DNA from: Chromobacterium sinusclupearum
GTDB taxonomy: Bacteria; Pseudomonadota; Gammaproteobacteria; Burkholderiales; Chromobacteriaceae
Length of the DNA: 64,000 nt
Direction: 5' to 3'
Assembly (NCBI RefSeq): GCF_002902845.1
Contig: NZ_PPTF01000010.1
Location: 62,001-126,000 of the forward strand
Notes under the pieces: generated by a model
Told to the model about the DNA's origin: nothing
The model's database searches: none
What the model saw: only the letters and a program-made list of their open reading frames with translations
Made by a program: the position numbers and the translations under genes
In this document: positions 49,339-56,597 of the stretch, in pieces
How the letters are laid out: every line of letters starts with the position of its first letter
How positions within the stretch are numbered: position 1 is the first letter of the stretch

Positions 49339-49755
49339 TTACAGCACCTTGCTCAGGTAGCCAAGCGAGGCGGTGATCTGCCTATCCACCGGCTGCAGCA
49401 GCTCCTTCAGCCGGCTGGAAGGCAGGCGGATGTCTTCACCCAGGCAAGACAGCAGGTCCAGCAAAGCCTGCAGGCCCAGCTGGCTTTGCGCCAGCAGGCA
49501 AACAGACTCCACCACCGCGTGCTCGATCTCCCGGCACAGGTGGGCCAGCTGGGCAGCCGGCGCGCGCAGGTCTGCATGGTCTGGCTGGGACAGCAGCACT
49601 TGCAGCGCTTCAAACGCCGCATGCAGCTGGGCCATGGCCAACAGGCTGGCGTGGCTAGGGTGGGTAGACATCCCGGAATGCACCAGCCAGCGCTGGCTGT
49701 GTAATGGGCTTTGGGATACGGATGGGTGAGACGTGTTGCGGGAAATGCTAGTCAT
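49339..49755 (-). CDS. Small helical orphan protein, paralogue B
   Basis: The 138-residue protein shares with paralogue A the core QVLLSQPDHADLRAPAAQL and the following helix VVESVCLLAQSQLGLQALLDLL. The start at 49755 has AAAAGGG upstream. The pair (75-base gap) is probably one transcription unit, preceded by inverted repeats at 49827-49969 that may be regulatory. Function unknown. Confidence 0.6.
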   Translation of the reverse strand: MTSISRNTSHPSVSQSPLHSQRWLVHSGMSTHPSHASLLAMAQLHAAFEALQVLLSQPDHADLRAPAAQLAHLCREIEHAVVESVCLLAQSQLGLQALLDLLSCLGEDIRLPSSRLKELLQPVDRQITASLGYLSKVL

Positions 49756-49826
49756 TGCAGAACCCTTTTCAAGATGGATGCTCAACCCTACCTTCCCGAC
49801 GCCAATCGGGGGTGGCAGGCGCATGG

Positions 49827-49969
49827 CGGGATTGGCGTACCGGCCATCTTGAACCCGGCGTGTCTTGCGACACTCCCACCACGGCCCGCCATAAATTGCG
49901 CGCAGCAATGGTGTGAGGACTGGTGCTGATGCAGCAGTCCGCCAAGATGGTGTCGGGACGCCAATCCCG
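49827..49969. repeat. Inverted repeat upstream of the orphan pair
   Basis: Left arm 49827-49851 (starts CGGGATTGGCGTACCG) matches the reverse complement of the right arm 49943-49969, which reads CGGGATTGGCGTCCCG, with CATCTTG at both inner ends. A further ACGCCAATCGGGG occurs at 49799-49811. It could be a small mobile remnant or a regulatory repeat. Confidence 0.45.
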
Positions 49970-50047
49970 ATGCCGCTATTGAACGGCACGGGAGCAATTA
50001 TCTAGCCGGAAGGCTTGCCAGGCAAGCGAAGAAGTACGTATTAGCAA

Positions 50048-50281
50048 GTGAGATGGGGAACTCCAGAGAGGCTCACTAGGTATCTAGGATATGTGGAGGT
50101 GATTCGGAGAGACAGTCCAACCATGCTAGTACTGGTCGTTGCGAAAGGCTACATCTCGCGCCTGATGCGCAACGAGGCCATTTCAGGTTACCTGAAGCGC
50201 CATCACAAAGACCTGTCGGAAGAGCTCACGTCGGTCATGGAGTCGATTACCACCGACACTAGAAACCAAGAGAGGGAGTAA
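50048..50281 (+). pseudogene. Fragment of RepB-type plasmid partition protein
   Basis: The 77 codons (GTG start, directly after an in-frame TAG at 50042) resemble the C-terminal end of RepB partition proteins (PF07506): LVVAKGYISRLMRNEAISGYLKRHH followed by DLSEEL, against the family pattern LVLAKGYLxxLLxNxxVxxYLxxHHPDILxEF. The N-terminal ParB and helix-turn-helix parts are missing, so it is a remnant. It marks plasmid-derived DNA at the left edge of the defence island. Confidence 0.5.
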
Positions 50282-50401
50282 AGCGAAGAGATTTGAGCTG
50301 TTCTTCTATCAATGGTGCCTCTCTATTCTGTTACGGGCATAGCAGGAACTTCGAGCCTATGATAAATGAAGGCTGATTAACGGAGACTCTACTTGCTTGA
50401 C

Positions 50402-50417
50402 CTGGTACACTTACCAG
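50402..50417. promoter_or_regulatory. Inverted repeat upstream of methyltransferase gene
   Basis: CTGGTA (50402-50407) and TACCAG (50412-50417) form a 6-bp inverted repeat about 29 bases before the start, next to a TTGACC box that occurs twice. It could be an operator for autoregulated or tightly timed methyltransferase expression. Confidence 0.35.
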
Positions 50418-50445
50418 TAAGGTTGACCTTCAGAAAAATGCGTAC

Positions 50446-51459
50446 ATGACAACTTTTGTAGACCTCTTTTGTGGTGCAGGATTTGGAGCCCGGGGTGCGG
50501 TCCAGGGAGGGGGAATTCCTTTGCTCGGACTGGATGTCTGGGAGCTGGCTACCAGAACCTACAAAGCCAACTTTCCTGATGCAGATATCATCACCGAGAG
50601 AATCGAAGACGTTGACATCCCCAAGCTCGGTAAACAGTACCGTCCAGATGTTCTATTGACCTCCCCCGAGTGTACGTCCCACTCGATTGCTCGTGGATCG
50701 AAGCCTGGCCTTGAAAGTAGCCGGGAAACTGCGATTGGCATCATCCCATGGGTAGAAGCGCTTACTCCCCGCTGGCTAATTGTCGAGAACGTAAATCGCA
50801 TGAAGAAGTGGGATAGGCATGACGAATTGGTTCAGACGATTGAGAAGTTAGGCTACAGGGTGAGTGATCTTCTATTGAACTCTGCTGACTTTGGTTCGGC
50901 CCAGGCCCGCAAACGGATGTTCCTGATTTGTGACAGACAAAAAACGTCTGTAAACGAGGAAGGACTAAAGGCGTTTGGAAATAATGCTCGCCTTACAGCA
51001 AATGACATCATTGACTGGAAGGCTACCTATCCATCTACTCCTTTGCACAAAGCAGGGCGCGCCAAAGCAACACTAGAGCGTGCCGAGCGTGCCATCACTG
51101 AGTTGGGTCCAAACAAACCGTTTATCATTGTCTACTATGGGTCGGACTATGCTGGAGGTTGGCAGCCTCTGACAGCTCCACTCAGGACCGTCACAACAGT
51201 GGATCGTTTTGCGCTAGTGACATGGCGAGATGGCACACCATACATGCGAATGCTGCAACCCCAAGAGCTCATGAAGGCCATGAGCTCACATCAAGATCAT
51301 CAATTGCCATTTGGCACACGCCGGAACAAAGTGAAGCTATGTGGAAATGGCGTCTGCTCAGACGTGATGACGGCAATTTTCCGCTGGATAGCCTTTGCTC
51401 ATCAGCAAGCCACTGAAGATGATCAAACACATAAGTTATCTGCAGCAGTACCGGCATAA
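50446..51459 (+). CDS. DNA (cytosine-5) methyltransferase, DISARM-associated type (DrmMII-like)
   Basis: The 337-residue enzyme has motif I DLFCGAGFGARGA, motif VI ENV (IVENV, residues 112-116), motif VIII QARKRMF and the C-terminal CGNGVC. The catalytic-loop motif IV is LTSPECTSHS with Cys76, where textbook enzymes have PPCQ. It modifies cytosine in a short target and is the only methyltransferase in the island, so it should protect the host from the restriction components. Transcribed towards the minus-strand DISARM-like operon, with weak ribosome binding. Confidence 0.82.
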   Translation: MTTFVDLFCGAGFGARGAVQGGGIPLLGLDVWELATRTYKANFPDADIITERIEDVDIPKLGKQYRPDVLLTSPECTSHSIARGSKPGLESSRETAIGIIPWVEALTPRWLIVENVNRMKKWDRHDELVQTIEKLGYRVSDLLLNSADFGSAQARKRMFLICDRQKTSVNEEGLKAFGNNARLTANDIIDWKATYPSTPLHKAGRAKATLERAERAITELGPNKPFIIVYYGSDYAGGWQPLTAPLRTVTTVDRFALVTWRDGTPYMRMLQPQELMKAMSSHQDHQLPFGTRRNKVKLCGNGVCSDVMTAIFRWIAFAHQQATEDDQTHKLSAAVPA

Positions 51460-51495
51460 GTTCTCGAGATAGCTCTAATTCTCAAGCCTCCCAAC

Positions 51496-51639
51496 ATGGG
51501 TCATCATTTGACTGCAGCCACTCTTTTGGATCGCTATCTTGAGGAATGGCTGCAGAATATCCTTCTGAAAAATAAAGGACATGAACGGGAAGCGCTAATC
51601 GAACTGGTCAGGTCAGTCGATCTTCATGCCTATCTCTAA
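51496..51639 (+). CDS. Possible 47-residue protein after the methyltransferase
   Basis: An ATG-initiated 47-codon frame (helical, starts MGHHLTAATLLDRYLEEWLQ) follows 36 bases after the methyltransferase stop and overlaps the next frame by 14 bases. There is no clear ribosome-binding site. Operon-like spacing is the only support. Confidence 0.3.
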   Translation: MGHHLTAATLLDRYLEEWLQNILLKNKGHEREALIELVRSVDLHAYL

Positions 51640-51883
51640 CATTCGACTATTAGTTCTCACACGTAATTCTGCACGATTTAGTGGCTCACACACTTATGAC
51701 GAACGAGCTGCTTGGATTTCCTGGCCTCGACTTGTCCGACTGATTGCAGAGGCCCCAAACCATAGAGCACCTCTGGCAGCAGCTTGGCTTACCGCCAAAG
51801 GAGATATCAGACAGGAGTACAGACCATTAGGTAAATGCAGGAAATACGTTTTTCCTAATCTTCAAGTTGATGTTCACGAGTAA
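51626..51883 (+). CDS. Hypothetical 85-residue protein
   Basis: The small soluble, arginine-rich protein has no signal or membrane segment and no recognised family. It overlaps the preceding 47-codon frame and ends 21 bases before the convergent nuclease gene stop. It may be a small accessory of the methyltransferase transcript. Confidence 0.4.
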   Translation: MPISNIRLLVLTRNSARFSGSHTYDERAAWISWPRLVRLIAEAPNHRAPLAAAWLTAKGDIRQEYRPLGKCRKYVFPNLQVDVHE

Positions 51884-51904
51884 TGTCGAATCCGTCGGAG
51901 TCTG

Positions 51905-53113
51905 TCATTGGAGCCCATTCAGCCAATCACTAACTAACGGCGGTGAACTGTAACCTGCTTCTCGCAATAGCCGAACGATGTCGATAGCAGTGACAAAAAT
52001 CACTGGATGCCCATCATCAACTACCTCTTGATAGGCCTGCCGGTCGATAAACGATGTAGTCACAAGGACACCAAACTCGCGATGCTTGATACGACTGATC
52101 AGACGAGATACCTCACGTACGCCAACGGAGTTCTCAAGACCGTAGCATTTGGCTTCCAATGCAAAAGCCACCTCAATGGATGCCAAGCCTTGTCCTAAGC
52201 GCAGGGTTCCCACCCCATCGCGCCCACCATCTCTCCAAGGGCGGGTTAGCTCGAAGCGAGATACATTGGAGAGCAAGAGCTTGGTAATAGCCCCAGCACA
52301 AGATTCAAAACCGAAAGGATCATGTTGATATCGATCCTTGATCACATTGATTAGGGTAATATCATCATGGCTGCTTGGTAACTGATCCGCTTTGGGACGT
52401 ATCTGTTGTGTTCTCGGCGCTTCCAATGGCTTTGCCATACCAGTTTCTAGCCAGGTCTGCCAAACAGGTGGTGCCTCCTTTGCACCCGGTATGCCCAGTC
52501 CCATTGCTTGAATCCATTCCCGACTAATAACCGCGGCATCAAGGATCGTGAAGACTGCACGATAGTTCTGGAAACGATCTGCCCCATCCGTCTTCCAGAT
52601 GGCGACTAAATCCTCAGTCGCAGGCATAGCAGGATGTCCTGGGACTGCCAAACCTCTGAAGCGGAACGACCTTCCAGGGCCCTCGGAAGTAAAAATCAAG
52701 ATAGGTGGAACTTCGTGTCGCCTACCATTGTGAGTCCGGTCAAAGAGGTCTTTCAATAACTGATTTCCGAAGCGGGGAGTATCGTGTAACTGGCGACCAG
52801 GATGCCTGTTATCACCGTAATAAACGAACCTCCCCGTTGTAGGATCCAGCTCATCTGGCCAGTCAGCCTCGGCCAAGTTGGAAGTAAGTACCAATAGAGT
52901 TGGACGGTCTCGAGTACCACGATAACGGAACCCGCCTTGCCGACTGACGCCGACCAGTGGCACCAATGGGTCTGCTATACCACCTTTGTCTGTCTTGAAT
53001 CCCCTGTAGATGGCATCCACTATCAAATCTACGGCAGTCAAATCTTCACCACTGTATATGCTCACAAGCCCGTACCTAGTATTTATATTTATGAAGAGTC
53101 CCAGCCCAAACAA
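51905..53113 (-). CDS. AspBHI-type modification-dependent nuclease with Mrr catalytic domain
   Basis: The 402-residue protein has an N-terminal part matching the AspBHI/MspJI-type recognition domain (LIVDAIYRGF, QGGFRYRG, DWPDELDPTTGRFVYYGDNRHPGRQLHDTP-type sequence, about residues 29-120). This domain reads modified cytosine. Residues 285-385 are an Mrr-like PD-(D/E)xK nuclease: RPWRDGGRDGVG with D299, then FALEAKCYG with E320 and K322. The start is TTG at 53113, 2 bases after the upstream stop; GTG at 53065 is an alternative. Last gene of the operon. Confidence 0.78.
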   Translation of the reverse strand: MFGLGLFININTRYGLVSIYSGEDLTAVDLIVDAIYRGFKTDKGGIADPLVPLVGVSRQGGFRYRGTRDRPTLLVLTSNLAEADWPDELDPTTGRFVYYGDNRHPGRQLHDTPRFGNQLLKDLFDRTHNGRRHEVPPILIFTSEGPGRSFRFRGLAVPGHPAMPATEDLVAIWKTDGADRFQNYRAVFTILDAAVISREWIQAMGLGIPGAKEAPPVWQTWLETGMAKPLEAPRTQQIRPKADQLPSSHDDITLINVIKDRYQHDPFGFESCAGAITKLLLSNVSRFELTRPWRDGGRDGVGTLRLGQGLASIEVAFALEAKCYGLENSVGVREVSRLISRIKHREFGVLVTTSFIDRQAYQEVVDDGHPVIFVTAIDIVRLLREAGYSSPPLVSDWLNGLQ

Positions 53114-53115
53114 CC

Positions 53116-54759
53116 TCAGGACATTGATTGACCTTGGCTTGCCGCGTCCTCCTCGGTGGAGGAAAAGGAGTCAAATGCCTTCCCGAGAATGGATTTTTGG
53201 ACATTGCCTACGACGACAAGCCGCGATCGACTTCTCGAGACCCCAACGTAGCTCAGTTCCTGGTTTGATGTAACTGCATGATCGACGACCATGACGACCA
53301 CAGCAGCTTCCAACCCCTTGAACCCGGCTACTGTATCCACAACTATGGCGCCAGGTTCCTGAAGCACCGCCCTAGTGGACTTCATCTTTCGCAACTTCAG
53401 GAGCTCGGCAGCCTTTATAGCTCGCTCTTCATCCGCAACCAGAAGAACAATGTCGGTGGGCAACATTAAAAACTCATGCACCATGGTCAACACTGTCTCG
53501 ACTCCACAGTGCAAAGCCTCGGTTGGAGGGGACTCCAAGAGAACTGGCATATCTCCTTCAGGTCCCACGCACTGAATAAGAGGGCCCTTGTAGAGTTTTT
53601 CAGTCAGTAGGGCTATTTTCCTGGTATTTCGGAGATTCAGGCGCAATGGAAAACTACGTGCCTGTAACCGCGTCTCGAGATCGTCACGGCTGCGGTACAC
53701 CGCTTGGTTGGAATCGAAGAACACACGCAGGTATCCGTGCACTGGATTTAGGGAGCTCTCTATCAAGTCCCATTGCCCCCAATCCACATCTTGCCCCTCG
53801 TCGATGAGCACTACATCCCAGATCTCGTCTGGGGCAATCTTCTTGCGTTCAGCCAAGGCAGAAAGTGTCATGATGCTCAGACCGGCTATTGTTCCGAGCC
53901 TCCTTGAAACATGTGCAGCAAGAGCAGGGCTCAAACAACAGAAAAGGATGGTCTTTCCGGTTCGGGCAGCGCGTGCAGCAAGCTCGCATCCAACTATCGT
54001 CTTTCCTGTGCCTGCCCCTCCTTCGATAACAACGCGTGAATAGCCATCGACAGAACTGATTACCAGCAGCTGTGCGCCAGTTAGAAGCTCATCCTGCATC
54101 GACATCTCGACTTCAACCTGCCGATGGAGTGGCACGGATAACCTTACTGGTGCAGCGATCGTAGCTTCAATTGCCATCAGGCCGTCGACACCAGGGCCCG
54201 ATTCATTATCCCTGCTGGCATCGACATGCGATGCCAGACGGCTTTCAATCCACTTGTCCAACGCATACTTGAACTCTGTTGCACCGCAGACCAATCGTCT
54301 GTCATGTGGCCCCACCGGCCCGGACGACGGTGGGTCTCCATCAGGGAACACCGCACCATGCCTCATTCGCACTCGAGAACGCGGCCACAGAGGAGATTGT
54401 GCGAATTTCTTCAGTAACTGGTGCTTCGACGCCATCGCCTGGTTGACTGGATCCTTGATCCGATGCTCTACGCCGTTTCGGTCAGTGGAAGTCCATTGGT
54501 CGCGTACAGGGTCATACAGGATGGCCCCACCCTTCACCTCAATAACCAGAATGCCCTTCTCCGGGTGCACTACAACAAAGTCAGCCTCACCGTCTATTTC
54601 GCCCCCCCTGCTATTGATACCCCACCATGGACGCGAATAGAAAACACTCCAACGATTGTCTAGAGCAGCAGACAGGCGCTCATATACCTCCCGTTCAGCC
54701 TTGCGCCTCGGATCCTGTCTTACCCAAACTGGTAGCTGGGCGGGCCACATTACTGCCAT
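53116..54759 (-). CDS. NERD-domain SF1 helicase
   Basis: The 547-residue protein begins with a NERD nuclease-like domain (GEADFVVVHPEKGILVIEVKGG with D60, E74 and K76) and continues as a UvrD/REP-type SF1 helicase: Walker A GGAGTGKT (247-254), motif II LIDEGQDVDWG, a Q-rich motif III (DSNQAVY) and a late VGVSRSRSRLVVVG. It overlaps DrmB by 10 bases and abuts the nuclease gene. A nuclease-helicase fusion here may stand in for the missing drmC-type nuclease. Confidence 0.82.
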   Translation of the reverse strand: MAVMWPAQLPVWVRQDPRRKAEREVYERLSAALDNRWSVFYSRPWWGINSRGGEIDGEADFVVVHPEKGILVIEVKGGAILYDPVRDQWTSTDRNGVEHRIKDPVNQAMASKHQLLKKFAQSPLWPRSRVRMRHGAVFPDGDPPSSGPVGPHDRRLVCGATEFKYALDKWIESRLASHVDASRDNESGPGVDGLMAIEATIAAPVRLSVPLHRQVEVEMSMQDELLTGAQLLVISSVDGYSRVVIEGGAGTGKTIVGCELAARAARTGKTILFCCLSPALAAHVSRRLGTIAGLSIMTLSALAERKKIAPDEIWDVVLIDEGQDVDWGQWDLIESSLNPVHGYLRVFFDSNQAVYRSRDDLETRLQARSFPLRLNLRNTRKIALLTEKLYKGPLIQCVGPEGDMPVLLESPPTEALHCGVETVLTMVHEFLMLPTDIVLLVADEERAIKAAELLKLRKMKSTRAVLQEPGAIVVDTVAGFKGLEAAVVVMVVDHAVTSNQELSYVGVSRSRSRLVVVGNVQKSILGKAFDSFSSTEEDAASQGQSMS

Positions 54760-56597
54760 CTATCAGTCCTCGCTAAGCATGTGTGAAAATACCCTGGCAT
54801 GGCTCCGTCTCCCGAGCCGATCAGGAGAGCCCTGTCAAGGAATCGGTTGTGCAGTTCGCAGGATGTCTCAGGAACCAGAAGACAGGAGTGGCAGGCAGCA
54901 ATCGAGTGAGTCTCAGGTGCGGCCATCTCTCCCTCAATACAGAGCGGATCGGACGAACACCACTGCACCGATCTCAACGCGCCTTCGATCGTAGGCCCGA
55001 GCAGATGTGGCAGTGCGCGTCGCTGTAGCCCCCCAAGGGTGCCATCCGAGTCCGACGTTGCTGTATAGATTAGGACGCCGGTCATACCATCAACACCTTC
55101 GCTGACATAGAGCCGCTCCCTCAGTGAGGCGGTCGAATAGCCACATTCAAGTGTTAACTGGCGAATCAGTGCATGAGCAAAGGCATGAATCATCAGCAGC
55201 CGGGGGGACGCCTCATAAGGGATTGGCTTATCAGGGTACCTCCGACTCCAATCCCGGATCCAAGACTCTTTGGCTGGGTGTACCCTCTGCTTTACATCTT
55301 CCCGCTGCTCCCACTGCAAGACTTCATTCTGGTCCAGCTGAATGAACACGCCCTCTCCACGCACTTCGATAGCTGGAAGCCAGTCCAGGGCGCTTTCGGA
55401 GATAGGTGCCACCTCCCCTTCTCCGTCGAATGGAGGATTGATACGGGTAAAAGCTCTTACAACCCTCACCTCTCGGAGGCGGGCCACTCGAACGACGCAG
55501 GATACACGGCTGACCAAACTTGGGGGCACTGCTTCACGGTGGATTTCGAACTCTCCCTCGTCCTCATCAACGGTATTCGTCAACACCTTGTACTCATCAA
55601 GTCGGAGGTTACTTGTATCGATCTCGTCCGCGTCGTTGACCATCTTCTCGAATCTCTCGGCAAGCTCGCGAGGCGGGATACGTTCTCTAGCAAGGATTCG
55701 CGAAAGTTGCTCAGAAGACTCGATATAACGGATGCGCCCCTCCAGCGAGGTGATATCAAGCAGCACATCCCAGAAGTCGCCGATGATGCGCTCCAGAGAG
55801 CGGGTCCATGGCGGAATGTCGAGCGCCGACTCCATGACGGGATAGTAAAGGTTTGATGCCCCACGCTGGACTGCACGGAATGTCCCTACATTGCCGTTAC
55901 AACCGCAGCCATTGCTGTTGGTGCGAAGCCAAGGCCTGCTCCCCTTGCAAGACAGCTCCTTCAGTGCCTTCTCGCCGAAAGCTCCATCCATGGAACGGGA
56001 TTGATTGCATGTTGGGCAGGAAAGCAAAAGTCCCGCAAGACCAGGGCCAACTGAGCTGAGCTTGAGTTCATTCCTGTTGGCACACCCCTCCTTGTGCCCG
56101 ACCCACCAGTTCCATGGAAAATCATCTAGATGCCCAGCCGTGCAGGCGGCAGCAAAACGGACTGGGATTGCAAAAACCTTCGCCCCACCTGGTCTGTCAT
56201 TTGAGCACTTGGGGCAAAAGCGGTATGCCTTTCCCGGGTCTTGTCCCCATCTACCAGCTGGTCGCAACATTTCACAAGACGGGCACTGAAGCCATTCAGG
56301 GAACCGCCGCAAGACTAGTGACGATAGATCAGGAGTTCCATCTGGACGAGTCGCATCCTTCTCGAGTACCGGGGGCAAACGGAAGTACTTTTTTCCAAGT
56401 TTCTTGCATAGCCGTCGCTCGATGATCTTTTGGTACTTAAGATTGCCCGATAGAGGGGCGCTCTTGTCCCACTCCTCAAGGCCTGTGCTGACCCCAGAAA
56501 CAGGAGCACCATCAGCACGCATGTCGACGATTGCTCCTGGAGCATAAGTCATCAGTACTGCGCTACGGCGCAGTTCACCCACCATATTGTTAGACAT
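54750..56597 (-). CDS. drmB: DISARM core protein DrmB (DUF1998)
   Basis: The 615-residue protein has the DrmB N-terminus (GELRRSAVLMTYAPGAIVDM), a zinc-cysteine cluster (FPEWLQCPSCEMLRP then FCPKC) and the C-terminal DUF1998 signature: HAFAHALIRQLTLECGY, then a cysteine-rich end with WCSSDPLC and ACHSCLLVPETSCELHNRFLD. In DISARM, DrmB binds DrmA to form the DNA-engaging core. Start at 56597 follows GGAGGAATAGGA and overlaps DrmA by 8 bases. Confidence 0.87.
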   Translation of the reverse strand: MSNNMVGELRRSAVLMTYAPGAIVDMRADGAPVSGVSTGLEEWDKSAPLSGNLKYQKIIERRLCKKLGKKYFRLPPVLEKDATRPDGTPDLSSLVLRRFPEWLQCPSCEMLRPAGRWGQDPGKAYRFCPKCSNDRPGGAKVFAIPVRFAAACTAGHLDDFPWNWWVGHKEGCANRNELKLSSVGPGLAGLLLSCPTCNQSRSMDGAFGEKALKELSCKGSRPWLRTNSNGCGCNGNVGTFRAVQRGASNLYYPVMESALDIPPWTRSLERIIGDFWDVLLDITSLEGRIRYIESSEQLSRILARERIPPRELAERFEKMVNDADEIDTSNLRLDEYKVLTNTVDEDEGEFEIHREAVPPSLVSRVSCVVRVARLREVRVVRAFTRINPPFDGEGEVAPISESALDWLPAIEVRGEGVFIQLDQNEVLQWEQREDVKQRVHPAKESWIRDWSRRYPDKPIPYEASPRLLMIHAFAHALIRQLTLECGYSTASLRERLYVSEGVDGMTGVLIYTATSDSDGTLGGLQRRALPHLLGPTIEGALRSVQWCSSDPLCIEGEMAAPETHSIAACHSCLLVPETSCELHNRFLDRALLIGSGDGAMPGYFHTCLARTDRWQ

